Below are positions 37,766-46,981 of a stretch of 64,000 nt of DNA, in pieces; position 1 is the stretch's first letter, and every line of letters starts with the position of its first letter. The notes beneath the pieces were generated by a model. The model was not told the DNA's origin and did no database searches. It saw nothing but the letters and a program-made list of their open reading frames with translations. The stretch spans positions 16,520 through 80,519 of the forward strand of contig JARYLZ010000003.1 of NCBI GenBank assembly GCA_029907355.1. Direction: 5' to 3'. The DNA comes from Bacteroidota bacterium. GTDB taxonomy: Bacteria > Bacteroidota > Ignavibacteria > SZUA-365. The position numbers and the translations under genes were made by a program.

Positions 37766-38733
37766 CCCTCCCCCCCCAGTCGTATGCGCGGATCGATGAG
37801 GGCGTAGAGAATGTCCGCGAGAAGGTTGCCGGCGATCACCATGGTGCCGGACACCAGCGTCGTCGCGATGATCATGGGGTAATCGCGCGTGAAGATGGCG
37901 TCCACCGTCATCTTCCCCATGCCGGGCCACGCGAATACCGTCTCGACGATCACCGCCCCTCCGAGCAGGAAAGGGAAGGAAAGCCCGAAAAGAGTTACGA
38001 CCGGGATGAGGGCGTTCCGGAGGGCATGTTTGCCGATGACGGAAATTTCCCCGAGACCTTTCGCCCGCGCTGTGCGGATATAATCCTGCTGGATGACGTC
38101 GAGCATGCTCCCGCGCACGTATCGTGCCGTCGCGGCGGCAGATGCGACGCCCAACACGACGACGGGCAGGACGAGATGCTGGAGGACATCGAGGATGTAC
38201 TCGTACCATGGAAGGTACTCGGCGAGAGGCGACTTGCAGCCCGAGGCAGGAAAAATCGGGATCGCGAGCGAAAACGCGAAAATCAACATCAAGCCCAACC
38301 AGAACTCCGGCATGGAATACATGAACAGCGCGATCGTGTTCACCCAACGATCGAACCGCGTCCCCCTCCGGAGCGCCGTGAAAATCCCGATGGCAATCCC
38401 CATGAGGAAATTGACCGCCAGGGCCGAACCGGACAGCAAGAGCGTCCGCGGAACGGCCTCGGCGAGAAGGTCGGAGACCGGCGCGTTCTTCGTGAACGAA
38501 AAACCGAAATCCCCGGTCGCGACTTGTTTCAGCCACCGGAAATATTGGATATGAAGAGGTTGATCGAGCCCCAGCGCCGTTTTCAAATTCTGCGCATACG
38601 AGGGGTCTGCATCCCTGTCGATGAAGAGCGCCGTCGGGTCACCCGGCGCCAGGTGGACGATGATGAACGTGACCGTGACGAGACCGAACAGCAGGGGAAT
38701 CGCCGATGCGATACGCCGGAGAATGTACCGCAT
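37762..38733 (-). CDS. ABC transporter permease (DppB/OppB type)
   Basis: A 323-aa inner-membrane permease with the standard DppB beginning (YILRRIASAIPLLFGLVTVTFIIVHLAPGDP), six helices and the coupling-loop motif DYIRTARAKGLGEISVIGKHALRNALIPV. With the following permease and the substrate-binding lipoprotein it forms the membrane part of a peptide-type importer. ATP-binding subunits (DppD/F) are not in the run and must be encoded elsewhere. Confidence 0.93.
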   Translation of the reverse strand: MRYILRRIASAIPLLFGLVTVTFIIVHLAPGDPTALFIDRDADPSYAQNLKTALGLDQPLHIQYFRWLKQVATGDFGFSFTKNAPVSDLLAEAVPRTLLLSGSALAVNFLMGIAIGIFTALRRGTRFDRWVNTIALFMYSMPEFWLGLMLIFAFSLAIPIFPASGCKSPLAEYLPWYEYILDVLQHLVLPVVVLGVASAAATARYVRGSMLDVIQQDYIRTARAKGLGEISVIGKHALRNALIPVVTLFGLSFPFLLGGAVIVETVFAWPGMGKMTVDAIFTRDYPMIIATTLVSGTMVIAGNLLADILYALIDPRIRLGGEG

Positions 38734-38769
38734 GACGGCCTAGCGCTTCGAAAGGGGGAAAGAGCCTAC

Positions 38770-40458
38770 TCAGTCCATCGAGTACGAGGAGCGCGGGTCC
38801 CCGATTTTCCACTTCCCGATCCCCTCGAGAACGCCGAGGGTAGAGATATTCGTCTGTTTCAGCCTTCGATTCACGCCGACGATGTCCTTTATCCAGTACA
38901 TGAACGTGAACGGCTGTTCCTGGTGAAGGATCGCCTGCAATTCCTTCCAGTAATACGCGGCTTTCTCCTCGTCGATGGCGTTCATACCGAGATTGATCAG
39001 TTCTTTCACGCGATCGTTCTGAAAGCCTGCGCTGTTGAAGGGGTTATCGATGCTTCCCCACCGGTCTGCGGGGTCGATCGAGAGGCTGACGTTGTATCCG
39101 GCGAGAACGGCGTCATAGTCCTTCGTGTTCATCTTCTCGTACAGCACGGTCGCTTCGAGAGGCACGAGATGCACGACGATGCCCACCTGCTTGAGATTCT
39201 CCTGGATAACCGTCGCCGCATACGCCCGGCGCGCATTCCCCACATTGTAGAGGAGGGAGAACTCGAATTTCACGCCGTTGCGGTCGAGAACGCCGTCCCC
39301 GTCCGTGTCCTGCCAGCCCGCCTGGCGGAGCAGACTCCTCGCCTGTTCGGGGCTGTACGGGTAAGGGCGGAGGTTCGTGTTGATCGCCCAGCGGAACATC
39401 GGGGAGATATCACCGACCGCCAGCTCGCCGTACTTGCCGAGCTTGGCGTCGAGGATGGATTTCCGGTCGATCGCATACGTCAGTGCCTGCCTCACGCGGG
39501 TCTCGCCGAACAAGCGATGCGGCCGAATGGTTTTTCCTCCGCTCTTCCGATACTCCTGGAAATCGATATTGGCCCACGCGATGTACTCGTACTGCCTGGG
39601 GGGAAGGGTTTCAAGCCGGATCTCACGGTAGCTCTCCTTGAGATCATCGACGTCTTCGGGCTGGACGGGCCACATCAAATCGATCGTACCTTTCTTCAAT
39701 TCCATCAGGCGCGTCTGTGGTTCCGTAATGATGCGGAAAATCACCCCGTCAAGGATTGCAGGTCCGGGGTACGTGCATTTCGGGTTGGAGGCGAACACGA
39801 TCTCCTGATGCCTGGTCCAACGCTCGAAACGGTAAGGCCCGCCGCTCAGTGGTTTCAAATTCGCGGGGTGCTGACGAATCGACCTCGGCTCGATGTCCTT
39901 GAAAACATACTTCGGCAAGGGGGGAATCGTGAGGTAGAACAACTGGTTGGGATGCCCACGGCGGAAATGGAACAGCATGGTACTGTCGTCGAGGATCTCG
40001 ATGCTCTTGTCCAGATCGAATTTCCCGTTCGTGAAAATCATGTCGTCGACATAGTGTTTCTGCGGACTCGCCACACTCGGGTCGCCCAGGAGTTCGTACG
40101 TGAACTTGACGTCCTGCGGTGAAACGATGAGGCCGTTTTCCCACCGGACATCCCTCCGGAGAACCAGTTTGATCGCACGACCGCTGTCGAGCATTTCCCA
40201 ACGTTTCACGAGACCGGGCTTATAAATGAGGCGTCCCCTCGCGAGATCGAACGTGAGGTCGAACATCTGGGGGTACAAGCAGTACTGGACTTCCGATGAA
40301 ACCGTAGACGTCGTCAGGATGGGATTGAAATTCTCGACGTCGGCGGAGAGAGCGACGATAGCGGTGTTCTCGAGGCCGCCCCCGGATTTCCCGCAGGAGT
40401 GAAAGGCGAACGCGAGCAAAGCGAAAACGACGAGCGTCATCGGTACTCGTAGATTCAT
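38770..40458 (-). CDS. ABC transporter substrate-binding protein, family 5 lipoprotein
   Basis: A 562-aa extracytoplasmic solute-binding protein of family 5 (peptides, nickel, some sugars). The signal peptide ends in a lipobox-like FHSC, so it is probably a lipoprotein. Family blocks include VRWENGLIVSPQDVKFTYELL, PGLVKRWEM and FNSAGFQNDRVKELI. A strong SD (GGAGG, 5 nt) precedes the ATG. It is the first gene of the dipeptide-type transporter run, and likely delivers peptides, although nickel or oligosaccharides cannot be excluded. Confidence 0.9.
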   Translation of the reverse strand: MNLRVPMTLVVFALLAFAFHSCGKSGGGLENTAIVALSADVENFNPILTTSTVSSEVQYCLYPQMFDLTFDLARGRLIYKPGLVKRWEMLDSGRAIKLVLRRDVRWENGLIVSPQDVKFTYELLGDPSVASPQKHYVDDMIFTNGKFDLDKSIEILDDSTMLFHFRRGHPNQLFYLTIPPLPKYVFKDIEPRSIRQHPANLKPLSGGPYRFERWTRHQEIVFASNPKCTYPGPAILDGVIFRIITEPQTRLMELKKGTIDLMWPVQPEDVDDLKESYREIRLETLPPRQYEYIAWANIDFQEYRKSGGKTIRPHRLFGETRVRQALTYAIDRKSILDAKLGKYGELAVGDISPMFRWAINTNLRPYPYSPEQARSLLRQAGWQDTDGDGVLDRNGVKFEFSLLYNVGNARRAYAATVIQENLKQVGIVVHLVPLEATVLYEKMNTKDYDAVLAGYNVSLSIDPADRWGSIDNPFNSAGFQNDRVKELINLGMNAIDEEKAAYYWKELQAILHQEQPFTFMYWIKDIVGVNRRLKQTNISTLGVLEGIGKWKIGDPRSSYSMD

Positions 40459-40558
40459 GGCGACCTCCGAATGGAAGTGTCGGACTTATGTTTTAGGGGA
40501 TGCGAACGAATCGAGGGAATCCGTCGAAACGTGTGCCTCTCTCGTAAGATTTGGAAAA

Positions 40559-40580
40559 GAACGGTGAAAATCAACCGTTC
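40559..40580 (-). terminator. Terminator after hprK
   Basis: Perfect 7-bp inverted repeat GAACGGT/ACCGTTC (40559-40565 / 40574-40580) with an 8-nt loop, directly followed on the minus strand by TTTTCC. It lies about 85 nt past the hprK stop. Confidence 0.63.
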
Positions 40581-40663
40581 GTCAGCGGTCGAGGCGAGTC
40601 GTCCTTTCCCTCGCGATCTCCGGACACCCGGCCGCATTAAGGATGAACGGACAGGCGGAAAAG

Positions 40664-41701
40664 TTACTCGAAATCGTGCTCGAACCAATCGATCATGGGG
40701 TCCGATTTCTCTTCCGCTTCCGCCTTCTTCTCGATGATGCTCTTCAAACGCTCTGCGAACGCTTTCGCGGAGTCGTAGCCGTAGTGCTTGAGCAGGTAAT
40801 TCAAGGCGATCACCTCGGAAATCACCGTGACATTCTTGCCGGGGAAAATCGGCAACCGGACGAGGGGGATGGGAACGTCGAGAATGGTCACTTCGTCCGA
40901 GTCGAGCCCCGTACGCGTGTATTCGGCTCCTTCATCCCACTCCTCGAGAACGACGACGACCTCGATCCGCTTCTGGAAGCGAATGGCACGGATGCCGAAA
41001 ATGCTCTGGATATCGATCAACCCCAAGCCGCGGACTTCCATGAAGTGCTTGACGAGGGAACTCCCCGAGCCCATGAGGATGCCCTCGCCTTTCCGGATCA
41101 CCATGACGATGTCGTCTGCCACGAGCCGATGGCCGCGTTCGACCAGGTCCAGTGCGATCTCGCTCTTGCCGATGCCCGAGCGGCCGACGAACAGGACGCC
41201 GATTCCGTAGACATCGACGAATGCTCCATGGATTACGGTTTTCGGGGCGAATTGATCGTCGAGGAAATCGCCGAGGAAATACACGGCTTTCGTGGTTTCG
41301 TGCTTGGTGGAAAAAATGGGGACGCCGTGCTCGGTGGCGATGGCGACGAGGTTTTCCTCCAATACATTCCCCGCTGTGATGATGATACAGGGGAGAGGGA
41401 AATCGAACAGGCGTCGGAATGCCGCTTCGCGTTGCTTCGGCGGGAGGGATTGCAGGTAATGGATTTCGGTGTTGCCCATGACCTGCACGCGGTGATAGGT
41501 GAAGAGATCGACGTAACCGGCGAGGGCCAATCCCGGCCGGTGCAGGTTCTTATCGGTGATTTCGCGCTTGCTCTTCTCGAGACCGTTGACGGAACGGAGG
41601 GAAAGCCGGACGCGGTTTTTCTCGTACAGTGTCCGAACGGGGATGCTCTTCTTCGAGATTCGCTTCAGGTCCTCGAACACCTTGTCGGCCTTGTACTTCA
41701 T
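40664..41701 (-). CDS. hprK: HPr kinase/phosphorylase
   Basis: A 345-aa bifunctional kinase/phosphorylase acting on Ser of the PTS protein HPr. GRSGIGKSEIAL is the Walker A motif, and VRGLGLIDIQSIFGIRAIR is the HprK signature; the N-terminal half has the expected fold order. In FCB bacteria HprK is often present without a sugar-transporting PTS and may serve regulation. Neither HPr nor PTS genes lie here. ATG at 41701 has GGAG 6 nt upstream, directly after a strong terminator (41713-41750). Confidence 0.93.
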   Translation of the reverse strand: MKYKADKVFEDLKRISKKSIPVRTLYEKNRVRLSLRSVNGLEKSKREITDKNLHRPGLALAGYVDLFTYHRVQVMGNTEIHYLQSLPPKQREAAFRRLFDFPLPCIIITAGNVLEENLVAIATEHGVPIFSTKHETTKAVYFLGDFLDDQFAPKTVIHGAFVDVYGIGVLFVGRSGIGKSEIALDLVERGHRLVADDIVMVIRKGEGILMGSGSSLVKHFMEVRGLGLIDIQSIFGIRAIRFQKRIEVVVVLEEWDEGAEYTRTGLDSDEVTILDVPIPLVRLPIFPGKNVTVISEVIALNYLLKHYGYDSAKAFAERLKSIIEKKAEAEEKSDPMIDWFEHDFE

Positions 41702-41712
41702 CGGGACGTCTC

Positions 41713-41750
41713 CGAAAAAAGAGAACGGGCGGGACCATCTTCCCGCCCGT
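41713..41750 (-). terminator. Intrinsic terminator between hpf and hprK
   Basis: Perfect 9-bp GC-rich stem (41725-41733 / 41742-41750) with an 8-nt loop, followed on the minus strand by TCTCTTTTTTC. It is one of the clearest terminators in the window. Its U-tract ends only 11 nt before the hprK ATG, so it sits in the hprK leader. Confidence 0.82.
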
Positions 41751-41784
41751 AATGTACACACGCCGCGTCCGCTGCAGCAAGCAT

Positions 41785-42081
41785 TCATTTACTCCGCCGC
41801 TTGTCCTTGTACTTGAGCAGCTGGCGCTCGAGCTTGAGCACCGCGTTATCGATGGATTTATAGAAATTGTCGGATTTCTCTATGGCGACAAGATTCGTTC
41901 CGTACACCGAGAGACTGATTTCGGCGATTTTCACCGAATCCCTCGTTTTTTCATAGCGCAATATGATGTTCCCGTCCACAATGCCGTCGTAATATTTTTT
42001 CAGGGTGGAAACCTGCGAGAGAGCATACGCCTTGAGACCGTTGTGGGCTTTGAAATGCCGGGCGGTGAATCGGACGTTCAT
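41785..42081 (-). CDS. hpf: Ribosome hibernation promoting factor, short form
   Basis: A 98-aa HPF/RaiA protein that binds the 30S subunit to silence or dimerise ribosomes in slow growth. The pattern MNVRFTARHFKAHNGLKAYALSQVSTLKKYYD and the basic tail (KLERQLLKYKDKRRSK) fit the short family; the C-terminal dimerisation domain of long HPF is missing. ATG at 42081 fits. It lies 32 nt downstream of xer; hpf next to a Xer recombinase is a common arrangement in Bacteroidota/Chlorobiota. Confidence 0.9.
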   Translation of the reverse strand: MNVRFTARHFKAHNGLKAYALSQVSTLKKYYDGIVDGNIILRYEKTRDSVKIAEISLSVYGTNLVAIEKSDNFYKSIDNAVLKLERQLLKYKDKRRSK

Positions 42082-42113
42082 GGCTATACTCCTTCCGTGG
42101 AACTGGGATGATT

Positions 42114-43007
42114 TTATGCCCGCGGGTGCGCCGTCACGTACACCCGCTTCAGGTGTTCGATGGAAACATGGGTGTAGATCTGCGTCGTCGACAGGCTCTC
42201 GTGGCCGAGCAATTCCCGGACGGCTTCGAGGTCCGCCCCTCGGTCGAGCATGTGCGTGGCGAAAGCATGACGGAGAACATGCGGGCTGCATTTCGTCTGC
42301 GCGTCGAGGCGGGACAAGCACCCATGAACGATGTCGTGGACCGACCGCGCGGAGAGACGCGTGCCGCGCTTGTTGAGAAACACGGCATGGGGGTCGCGCC
42401 CTTTCCCTGCGAAGAAAGCCTCGACGGCTTCAAACCAGCATAGGAGGGCCGAGCGGGCCTTCGCCCCGATCGGGACAAGGCGTTCTTTCCTGCGCTTGCC
42501 CTGGACCCGCACCATTCCCGTCCCAAGGTTCACGCGGTCCCTGTTCAGCGAGACGAGTTCGGCCAAGCGGATGCCGGTCGCGTAGAACAGCTCGAGGATG
42601 GCCGCCTCCCGTGCCCCCTCGAACGTGGAACGGTCCAACCCGTCGAGGAGTACGGAGAGAGACACCGCCTCGACGGTGGGGGGGAGCCGCTTCTCGAATT
42701 TTACGGCGCGCAGATTCGCGGCCGGGTCCGCCTGGATGATGCCCCGGCGTGCGGCGAAGGCAAAACACGACCTGATGGCCGTCTGCTTCCGCGCAATGCT
42801 CCGTCTCGACAAGCCGCGTTCGACAAGGTGGCCAAGATAGTCCCGGATCGTCTCCCGGTCGACGGCCGATACGTCCCCGGAATCCGGTCTCTTCTCCAAC
42901 CAGGAGGCGAACTGCAGCAAGTCTCTCCGATAGCTCCGTATCGTGTGCGGAGATGCATTCCTCTCATCGGAGAGGTATGCGAGAAAGCGATGGACGAGGG
43001 CGCGCAT
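42114..43007 (-). CDS. Tyrosine recombinase XerC/XerD family
   Basis: A 297-aa site-specific recombinase that resolves chromosome dimers at dif. The full catalytic set is present: Arg147 (TGIRLAEL), Lys171 (QGKRRKERL), His243 and Arg246 (HVLRHAFATHML), His269 (LGHESLS) and the nucleophile Tyr278 (QIYTHV). The N-terminal SAM-like core-binding domain is complete. Length and lack of nearby integration features argue for the housekeeping recombinase rather than an integrase; XerC and XerD cannot be told apart here. It begins 11 nt after topA. Confidence 0.92.
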   Translation of the reverse strand: MRALVHRFLAYLSDERNASPHTIRSYRRDLLQFASWLEKRPDSGDVSAVDRETIRDYLGHLVERGLSRRSIARKQTAIRSCFAFAARRGIIQADPAANLRAVKFEKRLPPTVEAVSLSVLLDGLDRSTFEGAREAAILELFYATGIRLAELVSLNRDRVNLGTGMVRVQGKRRKERLVPIGAKARSALLCWFEAVEAFFAGKGRDPHAVFLNKRGTRLSARSVHDIVHGCLSRLDAQTKCSPHVLRHAFATHMLDRGADLEAVRELLGHESLSTTQIYTHVSIEHLKRVYVTAHPRA

Positions 43008-43018
43008 ACAGGCCGTAA

Positions 43019-45274
43019 TCAGGCCGCCTCTTGTATCAGATCGTACGGTTCAAGGTCGAGCGTGAACTCTTCCTTGCACGTCGGGCACCGAAGGAATTCG
43101 CCTTTCTTTTGGGTGAACTTGTGTATAAGATAGTCATTTCCGCACTTCGGGCAAGCTTTCGCAATGGGCCGGTCCCAGGAGACGAAATTGCACTCCGGGT
43201 AGCGTGTACATCCGTAGAACGTCCTGCGCGATTTCGAGCGGCGTTCGATGATCTCGCCCTCGTCGCAAACGGGACAGCGGATACCGAGCGTCAGCGGCCT
43301 GGTAAACGTACAGGCAGGGTAGTTGGTGCAACCGATGAATTTGCCGAAACGGCTCTGTTTCAGGATGAGAGCGTTGCCGCATTCGGGGCACGGCTCGTGG
43401 AGCTTTTTCTCTTCGGACTCGTCCGGGAGCGGCTTCGTGTGCTTGCATTTGGGGTAACCGGTGCAGGCAATGAATTTCCCGTTCCTCCCCCACCGGATAA
43501 CCATCGGCCGCCCGCATTTCTCGCAGAGGATGTCGGTTTCCTCCGTCAATCGCGCCTCGTCGGGCGCGACGCTCTCGATCAGGCGCATGAAGGGCTCGTA
43601 GAAATCCTTCATGACTGCAAGGTACGTCGACCCTCCCGAGGCGATCGTATCGAGCTCTTCTTCCATTCGGGCTGTGAATTCGGTGTTGAACAGGGAGGAG
43701 AAGTATCGCTGGAGGAGGGTGTTCACGTCGAGGCCGAGCTGGGTCGCGAATAACCGCCGGTCTTTCTGTTCGACGTAACCCCGCTCCTGGATCGTGCTGA
43801 CGATCAACGCGTACGTACTGGGGCGTCCGATACCCTTCGCTTCCAATTCCCGGACGAGGCTGCTCTCGGTATAGCGCGGGGGCGGTTTCGTGAAATGTTG
43901 ATGCGGGTCGATGGAAACAGGCTCCACAGCGTCGCCCTCGGCGAGACCTTCCGGGATGACGGCTTCTTCCTCCTCCTTTTCGCCGTTTCCCGCTTCCGCG
44001 TCGAAGTCGTCGTACACTTGGAGATAGCCGCGGTACGTGTACGTCGTCCCGACACCGCGGAACTGGTACGGTCCGCCCCCGACGATGACGGTCGTCTGTT
44101 CCAGCCGCGCCGATTCCATCTGGCTCGCGACGAACCGCTTCCATATCAACTCGTACAGCGCATACTGTTCCGGGCTCAGGAAAGGACGCACCTTCTGGGG
44201 CGTCAACTCCATCGAAGTGGGCCGAATGGCCTCGTGGGCGTCCTGAGCCGTCGCCCGGATCTTGAAAGAGCGCGGAGCGGATGGCAGGGCGTCGGAACCG
44301 TAGGTTTTCTCGATATGCGCACGCACGGCGGCGAGGGCTTCCGTGCTCACGCGCGTGGAGTCCGTGCGCATGTACGTGATGAGGCCGACGGACCCCTCGT
44401 CCCCGATCTCGATCCCTTCATAGAGTTGCTGGGCGATGAACATCGTCCTCTTCGCGGAGAAGCGGAGACGATTGGACGCTTCCTGTTGGAGGGAACTCGT
44501 AATGAAGGGGGGAGCCGGGGCACGCGTCAGATCTTTCTTCTGGACGTCGAGAATGCGGTAACGCTCCCTTTTAAGGGCTTCTACGATCTGTTCTGCCGCC
44601 GCCTGATCGGGGAGATCCGGTTCCTCCCCATCGATTTTCACCAGCTTTGCGTGGAATTCTCCGTCACCCGGTTTGCGGAACTCGCCCGTGACAGACCAGT
44701 ACTCCCGAACGACGAAATCGGCGATTTCCTTCTCGCGTTCACAAATGAATCGGAGCGCGACAGATTGGACTCGTCCCGCACTGAGCCCCTTGTACATGGT
44801 CCGCCAGAGAAAGGGGCTGACCTTGTAACCGACCAGACGGTCCATGACGCGGCGTGCCTGCTGGGCCTGCACGAGCCGCTCATCGATGCCGCGGGGATTG
44901 GCCATGGCTTCCTTTACCCCGCTGCGGGTGATCTCGGTGAACAGCACCCGGTGGATCGGCCGTCCGTCCGAGGCCTTCGCGATCTCCGTCGCGATGTGGT
45001 GAGCGATGGCTTCGCCCTCGCGGTCGGGGTCCGTCGCAATGTACACGGCCTGGACCTTCCGCGCTCGCGCCTGCAATTCCTTGATGATCTTGTGTTTTCC
45101 CCGAATGATGACATAGCGCGGCTCGAAGCCGTTCTCGACATCGACGCCCAGTTCGTTGGTCGGGAGGTTTTTGATGTGGCCGAGCGTCGCTTCGACTGCG
45201 AAATCTCTGCCCAGGTACTTATGGATGGTCTTCGCCTTGGAAGGCGACTCGACGATGACGAGGGATTTTGCCAT
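43019..45274 (-). CDS. topA: DNA topoisomerase I
   Basis: A 751-aa type IA topoisomerase relaxing negative supercoils. The Toprim domain opens with KSLVIVESPSKAKTIHKYLG; the active-site tyrosine is in GLITYMRTDSTRVS. The C-terminus carries four Cys4 zinc ribbons (CEKCGRP, CPECGNA, CPVCDEG, CPKCGND). Length and domain order are normal. It follows smg/DUF494 and precedes xer, as in many bacteria. Confidence 0.97.
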   Translation of the reverse strand: MAKSLVIVESPSKAKTIHKYLGRDFAVEATLGHIKNLPTNELGVDVENGFEPRYVIIRGKHKIIKELQARARKVQAVYIATDPDREGEAIAHHIATEIAKASDGRPIHRVLFTEITRSGVKEAMANPRGIDERLVQAQQARRVMDRLVGYKVSPFLWRTMYKGLSAGRVQSVALRFICEREKEIADFVVREYWSVTGEFRKPGDGEFHAKLVKIDGEEPDLPDQAAAEQIVEALKRERYRILDVQKKDLTRAPAPPFITSSLQQEASNRLRFSAKRTMFIAQQLYEGIEIGDEGSVGLITYMRTDSTRVSTEALAAVRAHIEKTYGSDALPSAPRSFKIRATAQDAHEAIRPTSMELTPQKVRPFLSPEQYALYELIWKRFVASQMESARLEQTTVIVGGGPYQFRGVGTTYTYRGYLQVYDDFDAEAGNGEKEEEEAVIPEGLAEGDAVEPVSIDPHQHFTKPPPRYTESSLVRELEAKGIGRPSTYALIVSTIQERGYVEQKDRRLFATQLGLDVNTLLQRYFSSLFNTEFTARMEEELDTIASGGSTYLAVMKDFYEPFMRLIESVAPDEARLTEETDILCEKCGRPMVIRWGRNGKFIACTGYPKCKHTKPLPDESEEKKLHEPCPECGNALILKQSRFGKFIGCTNYPACTFTRPLTLGIRCPVCDEGEIIERRSKSRRTFYGCTRYPECNFVSWDRPIAKACPKCGNDYLIHKFTQKKGEFLRCPTCKEEFTLDLEPYDLIQEAA

Positions 45275-45382
45275 GGGAAGTGGTCGTTTCCTGTTTTTCT
45301 CGAACGGCCGCGATGCATCCCTCTCGCGGCGTTTGCCTGCGCGCGGGCAGGAGCCCGTCGGTGGGTACCGCCGGGATCGTGT

Positions 45383-45841
45383 TCAGTGGATGGTGTCCTT
45401 GCTGTTCAGCATGAGCCGGCTTCCGCTCCGGTCGGAATCGTCGTAATCGAACAGGATCGACGCCGCGATGGTTTTGATTTCCGGAACGCCGACACGCCGG
45501 AAACCCGCCATCATGATGCGGTCGATGGCGAGTTCCACGTCCATGTCGTCGAGCAATCCGAGTTCTCGGAGTTGGATGAGGTACCCGTGTGCCTCGGGCG
45601 TGATCACGCTCCTCTCCGACTCGTGGAGAATGCGATGCGAATGCGTCCCCGCCCCCTTCTCGTCGGTGAGGATATTTTCCCCAAGGTTGATTTTATCCAA
45701 CAACCAACTGAAAGCGGTGCTGATCTCGTTCTGGGTGTATCCACGGTCCGCAAGCGCACTCAGGTCGATTTCCCCGAGCCGCTTGTCATCCCGCATCTCG
45801 TGGATGAGGTAGACGATGATGTCGATGATTTTTTCCTGCAT
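45383..45841 (-). CDS. smg: DUF494 (Smg) family protein
   Basis: A 152-aa protein matching the Smg/DUF494 family (IVYLIHEMRDD, GYTQNEISTAFSWLLDK, and the ITPEAHGYLIQLRELGLLDD block). Its biochemical role is unknown. The gene is next to topA, the same pairing seen in enterobacteria. Start at 45841. Confidence 0.87.
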   Translation of the reverse strand: MQEKIIDIIVYLIHEMRDDKRLGEIDLSALADRGYTQNEISTAFSWLLDKINLGENILTDEKGAGTHSHRILHESERSVITPEAHGYLIQLRELGLLDDMDVELAIDRIMMAGFRRVGVPEIKTIAASILFDYDDSDRSGSRLMLNSKDTIH

Positions 45842-45900
45842 GATTCCGGAACCGCTTCACAGACGCGTAAAATCTAGATGTTGTCCGAAGGAATGTCAAG

Positions 45901-46335
45901 TCACCCGGGCGTCCTCCGCCGGCGAAGGGATTTTCGGACATACAACTCTTCTTTTTGCTTCATGGCCCTGCGCGACGGTTCCGTACGGTCGTCGTACCCG
46001 CAGGCATGGAGCGTCCCGTGCACGACGAGGCGGGTCATTTCCTCACGGATGCTCACGCCGTATTCCCGCGCCTGAACCCGAGCCGTGTCGATACTGATAT
46101 ACACCTCCGCTTCGATACGCCCTCCCTCCTCGAGCGGAAATGTCATGACGTCCGTCGGGCCGTCCTCGTTGAAGAACCGGCGGTGGAGCGCGGCGATGAA
46201 TGCGTCGTCGACCACGATGATGTCCACCCGCGCACGCGTTTTCTTTTCCCCGCGCAGGACGGTCCTGCATGCGGAAATGAGACTCTGCCCCCCGATCGAA
46301 CCGGCCGGCGCAGCGAATGCGACGCACACCTTCAC
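45901..46335 (-). CDS. ybeY: Endoribonuclease YbeY
   Basis: A 144-aa zinc endoribonuclease for 16S rRNA maturation. The metal motif normally HGxLHxxGxxH reads HGTLHACGYDD: His106 and His110 are kept and the third ligand position is Asp116, a variant known from Bacteroidota. RRFFNEDGPTDVMTFPL is the family block. The gene uses a GTG start at 46335 that overlaps the upstream stop by 4 nt (GTGA). Confidence 0.9.
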   Translation of the reverse strand: MKVCVAFAAPAGSIGGQSLISACRTVLRGEKKTRARVDIIVVDDAFIAALHRRFFNEDGPTDVMTFPLEEGGRIEAEVYISIDTARVQAREYGVSIREEMTRLVVHGTLHACGYDDRTEPSRRAMKQKEELYVRKSLRRRRTPG

Positions 46336-46820
46336 GGGCGTCGAGGGTCGCGGGGCGCGGTGTCATCGTCGTCGGGAAGGAGCGGCTCCGTCAAGGAGAG
46401 CGCGAGACCCGACATCATGACTTCCGGCCCGAGTTTCGTGAAATCGCCGGAGAGGAGCGAACGGTCGACGTTCGCGTACAAGGAACACCCCCCTCCCTTC
46501 TCCACGATCAAGCCCGACAATTTTCCGCCGCATTCCGCTACGAACGTCACCTCGCCGAGCATTTCGCTCACCACAACGCCCGAACAATGCTGGAGCTGGA
46601 GCACGGATGTCGGGGTATAGACGCAAACCAGCGCGCCTTCCGACTCACCGATGAGAATGCGAGGGTAGATCTCGAGCGTCAAGCGCCGTATGGGATCGTT
46701 GACGCACAGCTCGAACCGTACACCGTTCGACTCGCTTCGCGGACGCCCGCCGAGGACATCGGCGATGCGCTCAAGCAACTCGGGTGTGAAGGGGTTTCCT
46801 TCTGTGGATACTATCGCCAT
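46332..46820 (-). CDS. Hypothetical protein upstream of ybeY
   Basis: A 162-aa protein without recognised domain, rich in beta strands (CVYTPTSVLQLQHCSGVVVSE), with an acidic tail (LPDDDDTAPRD). Its stop overlaps the ybeY start, so translation is probably coupled. A TATATT hexamer at 46831-46836 (minus) lies 10 nt before the ATG at 46820. The reading frame is open to 47063 but those residues overlap gltX and are not believed. Divergent from gltX. Confidence 0.65.
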   Translation of the reverse strand: MAIVSTEGNPFTPELLERIADVLGGRPRSESNGVRFELCVNDPIRRLTLEIYPRILIGESEGALVCVYTPTSVLQLQHCSGVVVSEMLGEVTFVAECGGKLSGLIVEKGGGCSLYANVDRSLLSGDFTKLGPEVMMSGLALSLTEPLLPDDDDTAPRDPRRP

Positions 46821-46918
46821 ATGCCACGGAAATATACGGAAAACCCGCGGGATTGTGTTTCCCTCGGAAGGAATTCGCAGGACCACAATGCCGTCTTTCC
46901 CAGGATACCCTGCCACCC

Positions 46919-46924
46919 TATATT
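46919..46924 (+). promoter_or_regulatory. Possible -10 element upstream of gltX
   Basis: TATATT about 58 nt before the gltX ATG, in a GC-rich context; a TTTCCC at 46896 with 17-bp spacing gives a poor -35. It agrees with the hexamer seen upstream of other genes. Confidence 0.33.
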
Positions 46925-46981
46925 TTCGTTTCGCGGTCTCCGCACCGCTCCCGAATCTTCGCCCATATCTGCGAGACGCCC

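Noticed and set aside
37766..38536. Upstream extension of the DppC frame beyond 37765
   Set aside because: It would overlap the whole dppB 3' half in another frame and reads as arginine/histidine-rich text without membrane helices.
42114..43007. Integrase of a mobile element
   Set aside because: The recombinase sits in a conserved topA-xer-hpf housekeeping order with no att-like repeats, cargo genes or composition change.
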